This document shows positions 38,637 through 51,305 of a stretch of DNA of 64,000 bases, in pieces. Source of the stretch: Cichorium intybus (lineage: Eukaryota; Streptophyta; Magnoliopsida; Asterales; Asteraceae); the NCBI GenBank assembly GCA_023525715.1, contig CM042016.1, positions 83,910,382 through 83,974,381 on the forward strand, written 5' to 3'. The notes beneath the pieces were generated by a model. That model was given only the letters and a program-made list of their open reading frames with translations, had not been told where the DNA came from and ran no database searches. How positions within the stretch are numbered: the stretch's first letter is position 1; each line of letters begins with the position of its first letter. A program made the position numbers and the translations under genes.

Positions 38637-39930
38637 TGAGTGGACGGACACCAAAAGAAATAATAACAAATCAATGTCGATCAATGCAAGGAGTTGTGGC
38701 ACATGTATTCCCTGAATCTCATCAGCGTCTTTGTCTTTGGCATATTATGAAAAAAAAATTCCTGAAAATTTAAGTAGGTTGACTCAATATAAAGCAATAA
38801 AGAAGACTCTAAAAACCCTTGTCTATGAGTCCATGGACACTCAAGAGTTTGAAGATGGGTGGTGCAAGATGATTGAAGATTATGGACTTGAAAAAAAAAT
38901 GAGTGGTTATGTTCTTTATTTAACAATCGACGACATTGGGTGCTGGTATATGTAAAAGTAAACTTTTGGGCGGGGATGTCTACTACGCAAAGAAGTGAAA
39001 GCATGAATTCTTTTTTTGATGCTTATGTTAATTCTAAAACCTCATTACGACAATTTGTTGAACAATACGACAACGCGTTAAAAAGCAAGACTGAGAAAGA
39101 AACTAAGGCTGATTTTAAGTCTCTTAATTCTTCATATAAATTGATAACTGGGTTTTATTTTGAGAAACAGTTTCACAATGTGTACACAATGCAATTTTTA
39201 AGTTGTTTCAAGATGAGTTGCGAGGTATGTTGTTTTGCAATTCTTCATTGGTCAAAATGGATGGTACACGATATGTATTTCATGTTACGGATATTGTAGA
39301 AGGGAAACATGGTGATTTAAAAAAAGAGTTGTTTATAGTGTTAGTTATGATGAGATTACATGTGATATGCAATGCTCTTGTTATTTATTTGAGTTTCGAG
39401 GAATTATTTGTAGCCATATGGTGAAGATATTCATTGAGAAGGATGTTCAAGAAATCCATCCACGATATATTTTGACTCGATGGAGGAAAGATGTGAAGCA
39501 CGGTCACTACTTAGTGATAAATTGTTATGAAGATTTGGTGAGTGGTGATAAAGCTAAACAATTTGACCATTTGTGTTCCAACTTTTACGAGGTTGCGCAT
39601 ATTGCTAATACTAGGGAAATGTATGAATACTTGATAAGTTGTTTAAATATGGCAAAATAAAAGTTAAATGATGGTTCAATTTGGGGTGATAATAGTAATG
39701 TAAGTTTGATGTCCGAAGATGTTCATGTTTCAGACTCGACTACAAAATTGTTACCACCGTTGCAAGTACGTAATAAAGGCCGTCCACCTTCCAAGAGAAA
39801 GGAGTCAAGGGTAGAAAATGTTATGAATAAAAAAACAAAGGCTAATACCACTAGTCGGGAGCATGGAGAAAAAAATGAAGACTATAATGATGATCCAAAG
39901 TACGAGTTTGATCTTAATGTACCGGTTTGA
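38637..39930 (+). pseudogene. FAR1-type MULE transposase, C-terminal half (broken)
   Basis: Continues the reading interrupted at 28195: WLECM then SGRTPKEIITNQC. The family's second catalytic Asp (ITDQC) is Asn here (codon 38669-38671). Then follow VFPESHQRLCLWHIM, a 1-nt shift, RSESMNSFFDAYVNSK with the expected catalytic Glu, a further shift near 39190, and a SWIM-type zinc finger (MQCSCYLFEFRGIICSHM, about 39367-39425). A stop at 39658 is followed by an open stretch with an AT-hook-like RNKGRPPSKRKES and the tail EFDLNVPV to 39930. Several frameshifts plus the D-to-N change rule out activity. Confidence 0.9.
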
Positions 39931-40374
39931 ACATGTAACGACTTATATTACATATTTTGTGTTTGAATGTATCGACTTGAACTTAATGGTTTACTATTTT
40001 TATTAAATATTTTGTCTTTGAATTTTTGTTTTTGTCACCACAGCCTAAAAAATCAATTTACAATAAAAATCGATACATAAAAAAATCGTTAAAACATACA
40101 ATAGAGATAGAGAGATTAAGTGCTTTTAAAAAAACAAACGAAAACAAAAAATTTTGATTCATAAAATTTCGTTAAAACAAAAGAGATATAGTGCTTTTAA
40201 AAAATCAATAAAAAAGAGAAGCAAATGTAGAGAGTAAGCTAAAAAATCAATTCACAAAAAATAAAAAAATGATATAGAGAGTAAGTGTCTTGAGTTGAGA
40301 ATGGGTAAATGATAAAAAAATGTGAGAGTGGACGTGTGATGGTGGGAGTGGTAATGTGAGTTTGTTTGTTTTCT
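39931..40374. other. MULE 3' subterminal region
   Basis: AT-rich non-coding DNA with repeated CTAAAAAATCAATT(T/C)ACAA phrases near 40045 and 40230 and two AGAGATA..GTGCTTTTAAAAAA phrases, typical of subterminal repeats where a MULE transposase may bind. Confidence 0.5.
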
Positions 40375-40509
40375 AATTTTATTTGTCATTAAGGGTATAT
40401 TAGGAAAAGCAGTAAAATATAGTGGGTATGGTAAAAAGATGACAAGTGGCTGTATTCCAGGATTAGGAGGAAAAGTAGGAATAAATATTAGGAGGCAATA
40501 GAATTTCTC
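40375..40509. repeat. Right terminal inverted repeat of the FAR1-type MULE
   Basis: Inverted partner of 24538-24672, ending AATAGAATTTCTC and followed directly by the TATTAAAAA target duplication. Confidence 0.92.
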
Positions 40510-40518
40510 TATTAAAAA

Positions 40519-41066
40519 ATGTTGATTTGTGGAGACTAATTTTTCCTTTGAGCTCATTACTGCTACGGAGGTCAGGGTCAACGGTGAGCCGCCCCTTGTG
40601 AGGGCCAGGGGCGCCTTGGATGAAAATTTTTCAAGGGCAATACGTATATTAGTTTCTTCGTCAGAATCCAAGAACAATGGTGCATTATGGAGTGTCCAAA
40701 AATATCAATGGTGCTCGATATAACGCAACTGTAGTGCTTGGTGAGTAGATCTTCAGTGCTTGATGAGAAGATTTGTGGTACGGCTCAGTTGGTAACGTCG
40801 TCACAAGTAGTTTTAGGTCGACGATTGTTTATAAATATAGATATCCCTGTACGATTATGACCCTAAGCCAAAAGCGTATGTTGATTGCTGCGATTAAATA
40901 AGATCACTCCCTAATTTGTCGATAGATTAGTAGATCACCCTAATCGTGTGACCAAGTTAGTTCATCATGTTCTTTATTTTTCTATGTATCTTTATCGTGT
41001 GTTTGTATGTTTATCATTCTTAATACTAATAGAAAGTCCCCCAAAATTCATGGAGGCTCACATCTA
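40519..41066. other. Intergenic, with a possible tRNA-derived SINE scrap
   Basis: GGCTCAGTTGGT (40782-40793) resembles a pol III A box and AGGTCGACGATT (40815-40826), ~33 nt on, resembles a degraded B box, the spacing of a tRNA-derived SINE head. No tail or target duplication was found. A minus-strand open stretch (40540-40677) shows no family motif. Confidence 0.3.
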
Positions 41067-41352
41067 TTATTCACTTGTTCAATTGTACCCATTTATCGTC
41101 ATTTCCCTAACATAGCCATCATTCAACTAACTATTTTTCTTGGCCTATAACGAACCATATTGTTACCATATTCATGTATAAAGTCACTCTTGAAACACCA
41201 TGTATCAAAATATATGTTTTGTTACTCATTTCAATGTCTTCAATTGTAATCAACATTAGGCTTCACACACACATGCACAAACACAAACACACACACACAC
41301 ATAATATTTGTAGGGAATTTACAGAACTTCTTATTTTGATCTCATTTTAGGA
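41067..41352 (+). repeat. Diverged direct repeat, copy 1
   Basis: Matches 44797-45072 in the same orientation over ~280 bp: shared phrases include TTATTCACTTGTTCA, CCTAACATAGCCATCATTC, TGTATAAAGTCACT and CATTAGGCTTCACAC. A (CA)n run (41263-41300) is expanded in this copy. Confidence 0.85.
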
Positions 41353-42576
<1,224 letters not shown>

Positions 42577-43178
42577 TAGAGGTGTGAATGGGGCGGTTTG
42601 GTTCGGTTAGTGGCCAAAACCGAACCATAACCATTACAATCGGTTAATGCATTTTAGCAACCATTGGTTATGGTTAATATTGGTTATGGTTAACTGTTTT
42701 AATCGGTTAATGGTTTTGGTTAATGGTTAATAATGGTTAACCATAATTATATAAAAATTTAAAGTCGTTTATCTATAACTTTCTATGCTTTGTATGAATT
42801 TAAGAGTTAAATTGTCTTAAAAGTCAAAATAATGATATTAACAATTAAAGCTAGTATCGACTTTTAATATTTTTCAATTTTACACTAGAATCCATGCAAA
42901 TGTTAAAAAAAATTTTGATTTACTTTACAATCGGTTAATGCATTTTATTTTATTTGTAGTTTTTATAGACTTATTAGTTTCCTAATGAGTATGTACTGAG
43001 CCTTGATTTAAATTTTTTTTAAGTATTATAGACTTATTAGTTAAAAAAAGATTTGATTTATTTTATAATTGATTAATGTATTTTATTTTATCTTTTAGTT
43101 TTTATAGACTTATTAGTTTCCTAAGATGAGTATGTACGGAGCCTTGATTTAAATTTTTTTAAAGATTAGATTAAGAAC

Positions 43179-43269
<91 letters not shown>

Positions 43270-43471
43270 TTTCAAATATATATTTATTAATTGGTTCGAT
43301 TCGGTTATATACGGTTCGGTTTTATAGAAAAACCAAAACCAAACCATTATGATTCGGTTAATAAAATCATAAACCGCACCACCTTTTTTATTAGTGGTTC
43401 GGTTTTAATGGTTCGATTATATCTATTATATTGGTTATAGTTCGGTTTTTCGTTTATTATGCTCACCCCTA
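42577..43471. mobile_element. hAT-type non-autonomous element
   Basis: Ends TAGAGGTGTGAATG and TAGGGGTGAGCATA (right end read on the minus strand) are imperfect terminal inverted repeats, flanked by ATATATTA (42569-42576) and ATATATTG (43472-43479), an 8-bp target duplication with one mismatch. The interior is rich in GGTTCGGTT / AACCGAACC phrases and includes two diverged ~110-bp repeats (about 42920-43030 and 43035-43165) and a (TA)n tract. It encodes no transposase. Confidence 0.75.
43184..43264. repeat. (TA)n microsatellite
   Basis: TA run inside the hAT-type element. Confidence 0.95.
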
Positions 43472-43479
43472 ATATATTG

Positions 43480-44796
43480 TTAGACAAGGCTTCCATAGCC
43501 TTTTAAGATTCACCTAATAATGTAAGCCCGACAATAATTGACATTTAAATAAAACTCATTTAAATATTAAATAACACAATCTATTAATTTCTTAGATTTA
43601 ATAAAAATTATAACTAAAATAATTATTTTTCTTATTTATCTTAGTTGATCAAAATAAAATATGTCTTATTAATATGTATTATCTATTCTGGATGTTGTAT
43701 GGCTTTGAGTAAATGGCTTCATAATCTCATACATAATAAACACTATAATAGTTTATTTATATCTTGCACACTACTTCTAGCAAAAGCATTTATACTCATG
43801 GACCAAAAATATAATCGAACCATAAGAATTATTTTTTTTTTATAGTTTTTAGATAAAAATATTAATGGTGTTCATAACCATTTTCATCTCTAGAAAAGAA
43901 TATTCAAATTAAAAATTTTAAACTTTTATTTTTGAACGGTTGAATTTTGTTAAGAAACTAAAAAGAGCTAGCAAAGCAAAAAAGCTATAAAGAAATAGTC
44001 ATGATGGGGTTTTGTAACCATGCAACCCACTTGACTTTACACTTATTGTTTACGTGAGTGAACAAATTAAAAGAATAAGAAACAATGTTTTCAAAAATGT
44101 AGTTAATACGAAAGTTTCTCGACTTAAATTGTTGCACTAGTGTAATACCATAAAACCCAAATGGTCTTCATAACAATAGCATACATCACCGTGTGTTTCA
44201 TCTTGGAATGAGGATTCAAATCATGTAAAAGCTTCCACTTTCGATTTAAAATTAAGGAAAAATATATCCACTTATTTTCTGGTAAAAGATGAAACTCGAA
44301 TAACCCCATCATAATAAAAATAATAATTCACGTCTTCAATAAAACTACCACAATAAGTGCATAAAGTGGACTCCTAAGTCCTAACCGATGCTTCAATTCT
44401 CCAAATCAGCTATGGTAGGAATTTGATTAAGTAAACCCCCATACTAATATATTTATGTTTATCAGCATAAACTTATTATATCTAGTACCTCTGTTTGTAG
44501 TAGGTAACATTGTATTGCACGAAAAATATATCATCGATTAAGGTAAATTGATCCTGAATGACACAACTTGAAGCATAGAACACATAATCGAACAATACGA
44601 TCAAAATTTGAGTCGTATGGCGTGAGCATTTTATTTTAGGCACATGTAAACACGCTTTCCAAAAAATAGATTTTGCACATACTATTGGATGCATGTCTCT
44701 CAAGATATAATAGTCAAAACGCTTCTTCAAGACCATCGAACCTAGCTAAGATTGAACTTTACCTTCACAATAACAAGAAAACACAATCATATCCAT
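43480..44796. other. Intergenic, nothing recognised
   Basis: AT-rich DNA with only short open frames on both strands and no family motif or clear repeat ends. Confidence 0.55.
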
Positions 44797-45072
44797 TATT
44801 CACTTGTTCAGCCACATCCATTTGATGTCATATCCCTAACATAGCCATCATTCCACCAACAATTTTTCTTGACCTATAAAGAACCATCTCGTTACCATGT
44901 TCATGTATAAAGTCACTATTGAAACACCATGTATCTAAATATATGTTTTGTCACCTATTTCAATGTTTTTTATTTTAAGCAGCATTAGGCTTCACACGTA
45001 CATGCACATAGACAAACACACATATAATATTTGGAGGGAAATGAGAGAACTTATTTTGCTTTCATTTTAGAG
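44797..45072 (+). repeat. Diverged direct repeat, copy 2
   Basis: Direct partner of 41067-41352, ending TTCATTTTAGAG. Lies 3.7 kb downstream, on the far side of the hAT-type element. Confidence 0.85.
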
Positions 45073-45359
45073 TTGGGTAAGGCTTTATGGACTCAACTCG
45101 AGTCAGTCTATTTGCATCAGTTTTGGAAATGTACTTTATTCAACTCGAATTTACTTCCACAAGGCAAAATGGACTCAAGTCGAGTTTTTCCCTTGTTAAG
45201 GACTTCTTAATATTTTTTTGTTTTTTAGGTCGGGCAATCCAAAGTTTTTTTCTGAAGTTTCCAAATACCTTATTAAACATATTTAAGAATAAAAACCAAA
45301 AAATCACACAAACGTTGTAAATTCAAGCCAAAACGAAGCAGATAAAAATATTCGAAATA

Positions 45360-45715
45360 TAGACTAGGTTGCCTCCCAAGTAGCGTATTTGTTTAACGTC
45401 GTTGGCTTGACCCGTCATGTGGTATGATCAATCGGGAAATTTATTCAGGTCCATCCCTTCATGGTTAGTATGGAAACAATTAAAGATGCGTCTGAAACGG
45501 TGTCTATTATCTAATTGTTTTGGTATGGGGGATGGTTTGGCATCCTTTGGATCTAATTTCTTGCCTCGTTGATCCAATTTCTTGCCTCCTTTTGGATCCA
45601 ATGCTTGGACTTGGTTGAAGTTTGTAGACGATAAGACCCTTTAGGGCAAAGTGGTATGGGGAGAGGAAGTTCTTGGTTTCTTGAGTTTGGAGAATACTCA
45701 AGTCGAGGTGGAGAT
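45360..45715 (-). other. Scrap of a Ty3 (Tat/Athila-like) element
   Basis: GGTTGCCTCCCAAGTAGCG followed by TTTAACGTCGTTGGCTTGACCC is a phrase I associate with the region after pol in Tat/Athila-type elements, here antisense. There is no coding frame. The call rests on recall of that phrase only. Confidence 0.35.
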
Positions 45716-45948
45716 TGTTAAGTCTGACTTGAGATTTATAGCTCCGGATTGAAACGATGATATTTTAATAGTTAAAAGCTACTGAAGTCATCAGGAGTCA
45801 AGATGCTTGTCTAGAGTAGTTGCGTCAGGAGTCATGTGCTCATCAGGAGTGTAAACTTGTTCGGTGGGACTACCAAAAGAGATCAGAGATCAAGTCATCT
45901 GTAGTGATGAAGTCAGCCGAAGCATAATATTATCAGGAGATGTTGGTA

Positions 45949-46424
45949 TACGATGTTTACCGACGGATTGAGGTAGGCCCGAGAGTCATACGATGTTTAC
46001 CGACGAATCGGGATAGGCCCGAGAGTCGTACGATGTTTACCGACGGATCGGGGTAGGCCCGAGAGTCGCATGATGTTTATCCGACGGATCGGGGTAGGCC
46101 CGAGAGTCACACGATGTTATTGCATGATGTTTATGAATTATTGGAAAATCTGGGGAACTCACTAAGCAATGTGTTTACGATTTTATGTTTAAAATGTTTC
46201 AGGTTCTCATGGCGCGGGAGGCTCGGGCACGGCGTGATCTCGGGAATTAGCATCCGTTTTATTTGACTTCCACTGTTTTTATATTTGACAATGGTGTATG
46301 ACACTTATTTATCTTTTGGTGAACTTTATGTATGGGTTAAAAACGAATGAATGGTTTAGACGTATGTTTTATTATATTTGGACCTTAAAAGAAATTTTTT
46401 TATGTGTATTTTTGGGACGTTACA
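45949..46424 (+). repeat. Truncated 5' LTR of the gypsy element
   Basis: Matches the last ~480 bp of the 3' LTR, from the 40-bp array (four units left) through GGTTCTCATGGCGCGGGAGG to GGGACGTTACA. The first ~1.2 kb of the LTR is missing. Confidence 0.92.
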
Positions 46425-46427
46425 AGT

Positions 46428-46440
46428 TGGTATCAGAGTC
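46428..46440 (+). promoter_or_regulatory. Primer-binding site, initiator tRNA-Met type
   Basis: TGGTATCAGAGTC lies 3 bases after the 5' LTR; it is one base off the common TGGTATCAGAGCC. Confidence 0.88.
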
Positions 46441-47251
46441 ATGGTTTGAGAGATTTGATGGAACCTTAAGGGGAAATCAAACTCAAACTGTGGACTGAGA
46501 ACCGTTTTAGAAAATGATTAATAAACATAACCGAACGACTTTTCTTAAACGGAAGGATGCAATGCGCGCGATACGTCGAGGCCCAAGTAAGTTCCGTGAA
46601 CCCCATGATTTTTCCAATAATTCATAAGTAGTTAATATTAACGGTATATGCTAGAGAGAAATCACTCAGGAAGCATGCTAGAAAATTGTCTGACTAGGAT
46701 GCTTAGGAAAGATGCAAATGATCATATTTCATGTTTCGTTTACTAGCACAAGTAGCATGTTAGGTAGATGTTTGTACACGTAGAGAAGGGTGTGATAGCC
46801 TCAGAATCTTCGATCCAGCCTTTTTGGCTGTTCCTTGTTTGGTTATGCCTCTAGGGTAGGGATTGTATGTTCGAATGACTATCTCGCCCGCATCTCGTGT
46901 CATGGGCATCTATAAAAAACAACTATTAGTGTTAGACAAGTGTAGTTGGCAGGATGGTAGTAGGACACGCAAGTTCTAGCTGAGGCTAGAGGAGAATGAA
47001 GCACTACGGTGCTGGGTCGTATGGGTGACATATGTGTGCTCGAGTGATGAATGACTTAGGAATGGGAGAATGTCTATTGTGTCAAGTACGAATAGGTGTG
47101 GAAGGTAGCACCTGGCCAGTACTACTGGAAACACAGGATTCATACCTGATACAATAACGGTCTCATGGGTTATTAGGGATCCTTGAGAGGTTCCCTGTGC
47201 GAATAAATAGTGTGAGTAAACGTTCTAATAGTCTCTAGGACAAATTTCAGG
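46441..47251 (+). other. Gypsy leader (5' untranslated region)
   Basis: Non-coding DNA between the primer-binding site and the gag ATG; no other feature was recognised. Confidence 0.7.
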
Positions 47252-47286
47252 ATGGTGGTCATTACGAGACAGGGAGGAGCTAGCGG

Positions 47287-47414
47287 ATCTGGGTCTGGGT
47301 CTGGGTCTGGGTCTGGGTCTGGGTCTGGGTCTGGGTCTGGGTCTGGGTCTGGGTCTGGGTCTGGGTCTGGGTCTGGGTCTGGGTCTGGGTCTGGGTCTGG
47401 GTCTGGGTCTGGGT
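47287..47414. repeat. (GGGTCT)n hexanucleotide repeat inside gag
   Basis: About 21 perfect units coding for Gly-Ser on the plus strand and Asp-Pro on the minus strand. A flexible linker near the gag N-terminus; length is likely to vary between copies. Confidence 0.95.
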
Positions 47415-48521
47415 CCAGGTCAGGGACCCATAATGAGGAGGTTAGGATTGATGACAACTTGAGACAGTTGATCGCCGAGGAGGTGGCCCGTGAGGTGACG
47501 GCGGTCATACCGCAATACTTTGGGTCTATGAAGATGGATTTGTTCGCCATGATCGAGGAGAAGCTTGCCACATTTCGGCAACCTAGGGCGGTGACGTACA
47601 GGTATTTCATGGCGTGCCAGCCACCGATGTTTTCCGGGGAAAAGGACCCCATTGCTAGTATGTGTTGGATCACTGCCATCGAAGGCGCTTTCTGTACTTG
47701 CTTTTGCCCAGAGGATTCCAAGGTGCTCTTTCCAGTGAACCATTTGAGGGGTGGAGCACAGGATTGGTGGAGTATTCTGACACAGCCCCTTACCCTGACC
47801 CAGGTGGAGGAGATGACTTGGGCGTATTTTATCGAAAGGTTTCGTGAGGAGTATGTTCCACAAATCGAGATGGAGCGTCTGGCTGCTGAGTATATGACTA
47901 TGACACAGACGACGGAAACGGTGAACGATATCACCAAACGGATTATGGAGAGGGCTTTGTTCTGCCCTGAGTACACAGCCACTGAGAGGATGCGGATGTC
48001 ACGATACTTGTCTATGTTACGGACCGATATCCGCAAGTTTGTATCCGCTGCTCGCCACCAGACCTTGACAGATATGATTTCAGCCGCGAGAGCCCGGGAG
48101 ATTGAGTTGGAGCTGCAGAATAGGCAGAACAGGTCGGCTCCTATTTTTGTGCCGCCGCCAACCAAGAAGTTTAGGGGTAACAATTCCAGGACTGGGGGAG
48201 TGAGTGGGAAGACGCAGTGTGGCAAGTGTTAGAAGTTTCACGAGGAACCGTGCCGAACAGTGGGATGTCATCGTTGTGGGAAGATGGGCCATTTTAGCAG
48301 GGATTGCCCTCAGGCCTTAAAGGTCTGCTTTAACTGTAACTAGGTGGGACACGCTCGGGATGAATGCCCTGGGATGAAGACAGGAGGGGTGCAGGCTCCA
48401 GCACCCGCGACTCTGAGGATTACTGATGGCCGCCAGGGCAGGACGAAGGCCCCCAAGGGCAAGGGTAGAGCTTTTCAGTTGACCGCCGAGGAGGCGCGTG
48501 CCGCACTGGATGTCGTGACTG

Positions 48522-48583
48522 GTATTAATTCTCTTCTTTTCTTTGTGCATGTTCGTGTCATCATTCGTTATTCTATGCTTTAG
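48522..48583 (+). other. Probable spliceosomal intron in gypsy gag-pol
   Basis: A 62-nt GT...AG stretch, T-rich before its AG (GTATTAATTC...CTATGCTTTAG), separates GATGTCGTGACTG from GTACTTTCTTAGTC. Removing it restores VVTGTFLVNS, the continuous gag-to-protease reading expected of these elements; leaving it in gives a stop before the protease. It could instead be a chance small insertion. Confidence 0.55.
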
Positions 48584-51305
48584 GTACTTTCTTAGTCAAC
48601 TCCATCTCGACCTTTATGTTATTTGATTCGGGAGCGACTCATTCGTTTGTATCACTAACCCTTAGTAAGAAACTTGGTGTCGTTTTGGAGGATCTTGACC
48701 ATCCATTAGAGGTAGATATTGCGGACGATCGTGCAGTTATGGCTTCTAAAGTTTATCAGGGATGCACGGTTGAGATCCATGGGGAGTAGTTTTCGATATA
48801 CATCATTCCTATTCCTTTGAACGACGACAGGGTTATTTTGGGCATGGATTGGCTTAGTCGCCAAGGGGCATGGATCGACTGTAGGGGCAAGAGGGTCTTT
48901 GTCGGATCTCCTTGTGGGGATGTTCTTATTATTTTGAACGAGGGGAGGAGGTCTCGTACCTCATTTTGCTCAGCGGCTTATGCTAGGAGACATCTTCAGC
49001 ACGGAGGATCAGGGTTTGTGGCCTATGTATCGGATACACGGGGAACTGAGAATAAGGCAGTGAGTGATGTAGCAGTAGTGCAGGAGTTTCCCGATATATT
49101 CCCGGACGACTTACCAGGAATATCCTCGGAGCGGCAGGTGGAGTTCCGTATCGACCTTGTACCGGGGGCGGCTCCGATAGCCAAGGCGCCTTATCGTCTC
49201 GCTCCACCCGAAATGTTAGAGTTATCTTCCCAGCTTTAGGAGTTGTTGGAAAAAGGATTCATCAGACCCAGCAGCTCTCCTTGGGGAGCACCGATATTAT
49301 TTGTAAAGAAGAAGGATGGGTCCCATCGTATGTGTATCGATTACCGAGAATTAAATAAGCTCACAGTCAAGAATAGGTATCCGTTGCCAAGGATTGATGA
49401 TTTGTTCGATCAGCTTCAGGGAGCGTCGTGGTTTTCTAAGATCGACTTGCGCTCGGGTTATCATCATATGAGGGTTCGAGACGAGGATGTGCAGAAGACC
49501 GCTTTTAGAACGAGATACGGCCATTATGAGTTCGTCGTCATGCCTTTCGGACTCACTAATGCGCCAGCTGCCTTTATGGATTTGATGAATCATGTCTGTA
49601 GGCCCATGCTGGATCGTTCAGTTATTGTGTTTATTGACGACATCCTGATCTACTCTCGGAGTAAGGAGCTTCATGAGGTGCACTTGCAAGAGGTTCTCGA
49701 GACGTTGAGAAAAGAAAAGTTGTATGCTAAGTTTTCGAAGTGTGAGTTCTGGTTGAGGGAAGTTCAGTTTCTCGGGCACCTGGTTAACGAGAACGGTATC
49801 ATGGTGGATCCGGCAAAGGTGGAGGCCGTCATGAAATGGGAAGTACCAAGGAACCCTTCGGAGATTCGTAGTTTCTTGGGATTGGCAGGGTATTACCGCA
49901 AATTTATACAGGATTTCTCTAAAGTAGCGGTACCCTTGACGCGGTTGACTAGGAAGAACGTGGTATTTAGTTGGGGTAAAGACCAACAAACAGCATTCGA
50001 GGTCTTGAGACAGAGATTATGCGAGGCTCCAGTTCTGACACTACCCGACGGGATGGAAGACTTGGTAGTTTATTGGGAGTCGTCCTTATGCAGCGCGGCC
50101 GGGTTATTGCTTACGCATCGAGGCAGTTGAAACCTAATGAAGCGTGACATAGCTTGGCATGTGGAAAAGTGTTTGACATGTAGAATGGTAAAGGCGGAGC
50201 ATCAAAGGCCCCATGGTAAATTACAACCTTTGGAGATACCGGAGTGGAAATGGGAGCACATTACTATGGATTTTATCACCAAGTTGCCGCGGACGCTGCG
50301 AAATGTGGATACTATCTGGGTTGTTGTGGATCGATTGACCAAGAGTGCTCACTTTATACCGATTCAGGAGACTTTCTCGGCCATGGATTTAGCCAAGACA
50401 TACGTAGACGAGGTGGTATCCCGCCATGGGATTCCGGTATCGATAGTTTCAGATAGGGATGTCCGTTTTACTTCACATTTTTGGAAGAAATTCCACGAGG
50501 AATTGGGGATGCGACTCCATTTTAGCACTTCGTATCACCCCCAGACGGATGGTCAAAGTGAAAGGACAATACAGAAACTTGAGGATATGCTGAGGGCTTG
50601 TGTGATTGACTTCCTACAACAATAGTTACCATGCAAGCATCGAGATGCCTCCCTTCGAGGCATTGTATGGTAGGAAATGCCAAACCCCAATCTGTTGGGG
50701 AGAAGTGGGTCAGCGAGTTCTGGGGAGTACCGAGATAGTACTTAAGACGACTGAATTGATTCAGAAAGTCCGAGAGCGGTTACGCACAGCGCAGAGCAGA
50801 CAGAAAAGTTATGCCGATAGGCGTCGATCTAATCTCGAGTTCCAGGTGGGGGACTTTGTGCTACTCAAGGTGTCGCCATGGAAAGGCATTATCCGGTTCT
50901 ATAAGTGAGGAAAGTTGGGACCGAGGTACATTGGACTGTACCAGATCATAGTCCGGATCGGGCAGGTGGCCTATCAATTGGAGTTGTCGGAGCAACTCAG
51001 CCAGGTTCACGACACGTTCCATGTGTCGCAGCTGAGGAAATGTATCGCCGATGAGACTACGGTGGTTCCACTAGGGGACATTCAAGTTGACGAACGCTTG
51101 AATTATGCGGAGCGACTTGTTGCAGTGTTGGAGAGAAAGACTAAGGCCCTTCGTAGGAAGGTAATTCACATGGTGAAGGTGCAGTGGCAGCATCGCAAAG
51201 GCTCGGAATGGACTTGGGAACCAGAAGAGGAAATGAGGAGGAATCATCCGGAGCTATTTGACAGAGTGGATTTCAGGGACGAAATCCCATTAAGGGGAGG
51301 AGACT

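Noticed and set aside
47173..48225. 350-codon minus-strand open frame opposite gypsy gag
   Set aside because: Mirrors the gag coding strand, is dominated by an Asp-Pro run from the hexanucleotide repeat, and shows no family motif; treated as a shadow.
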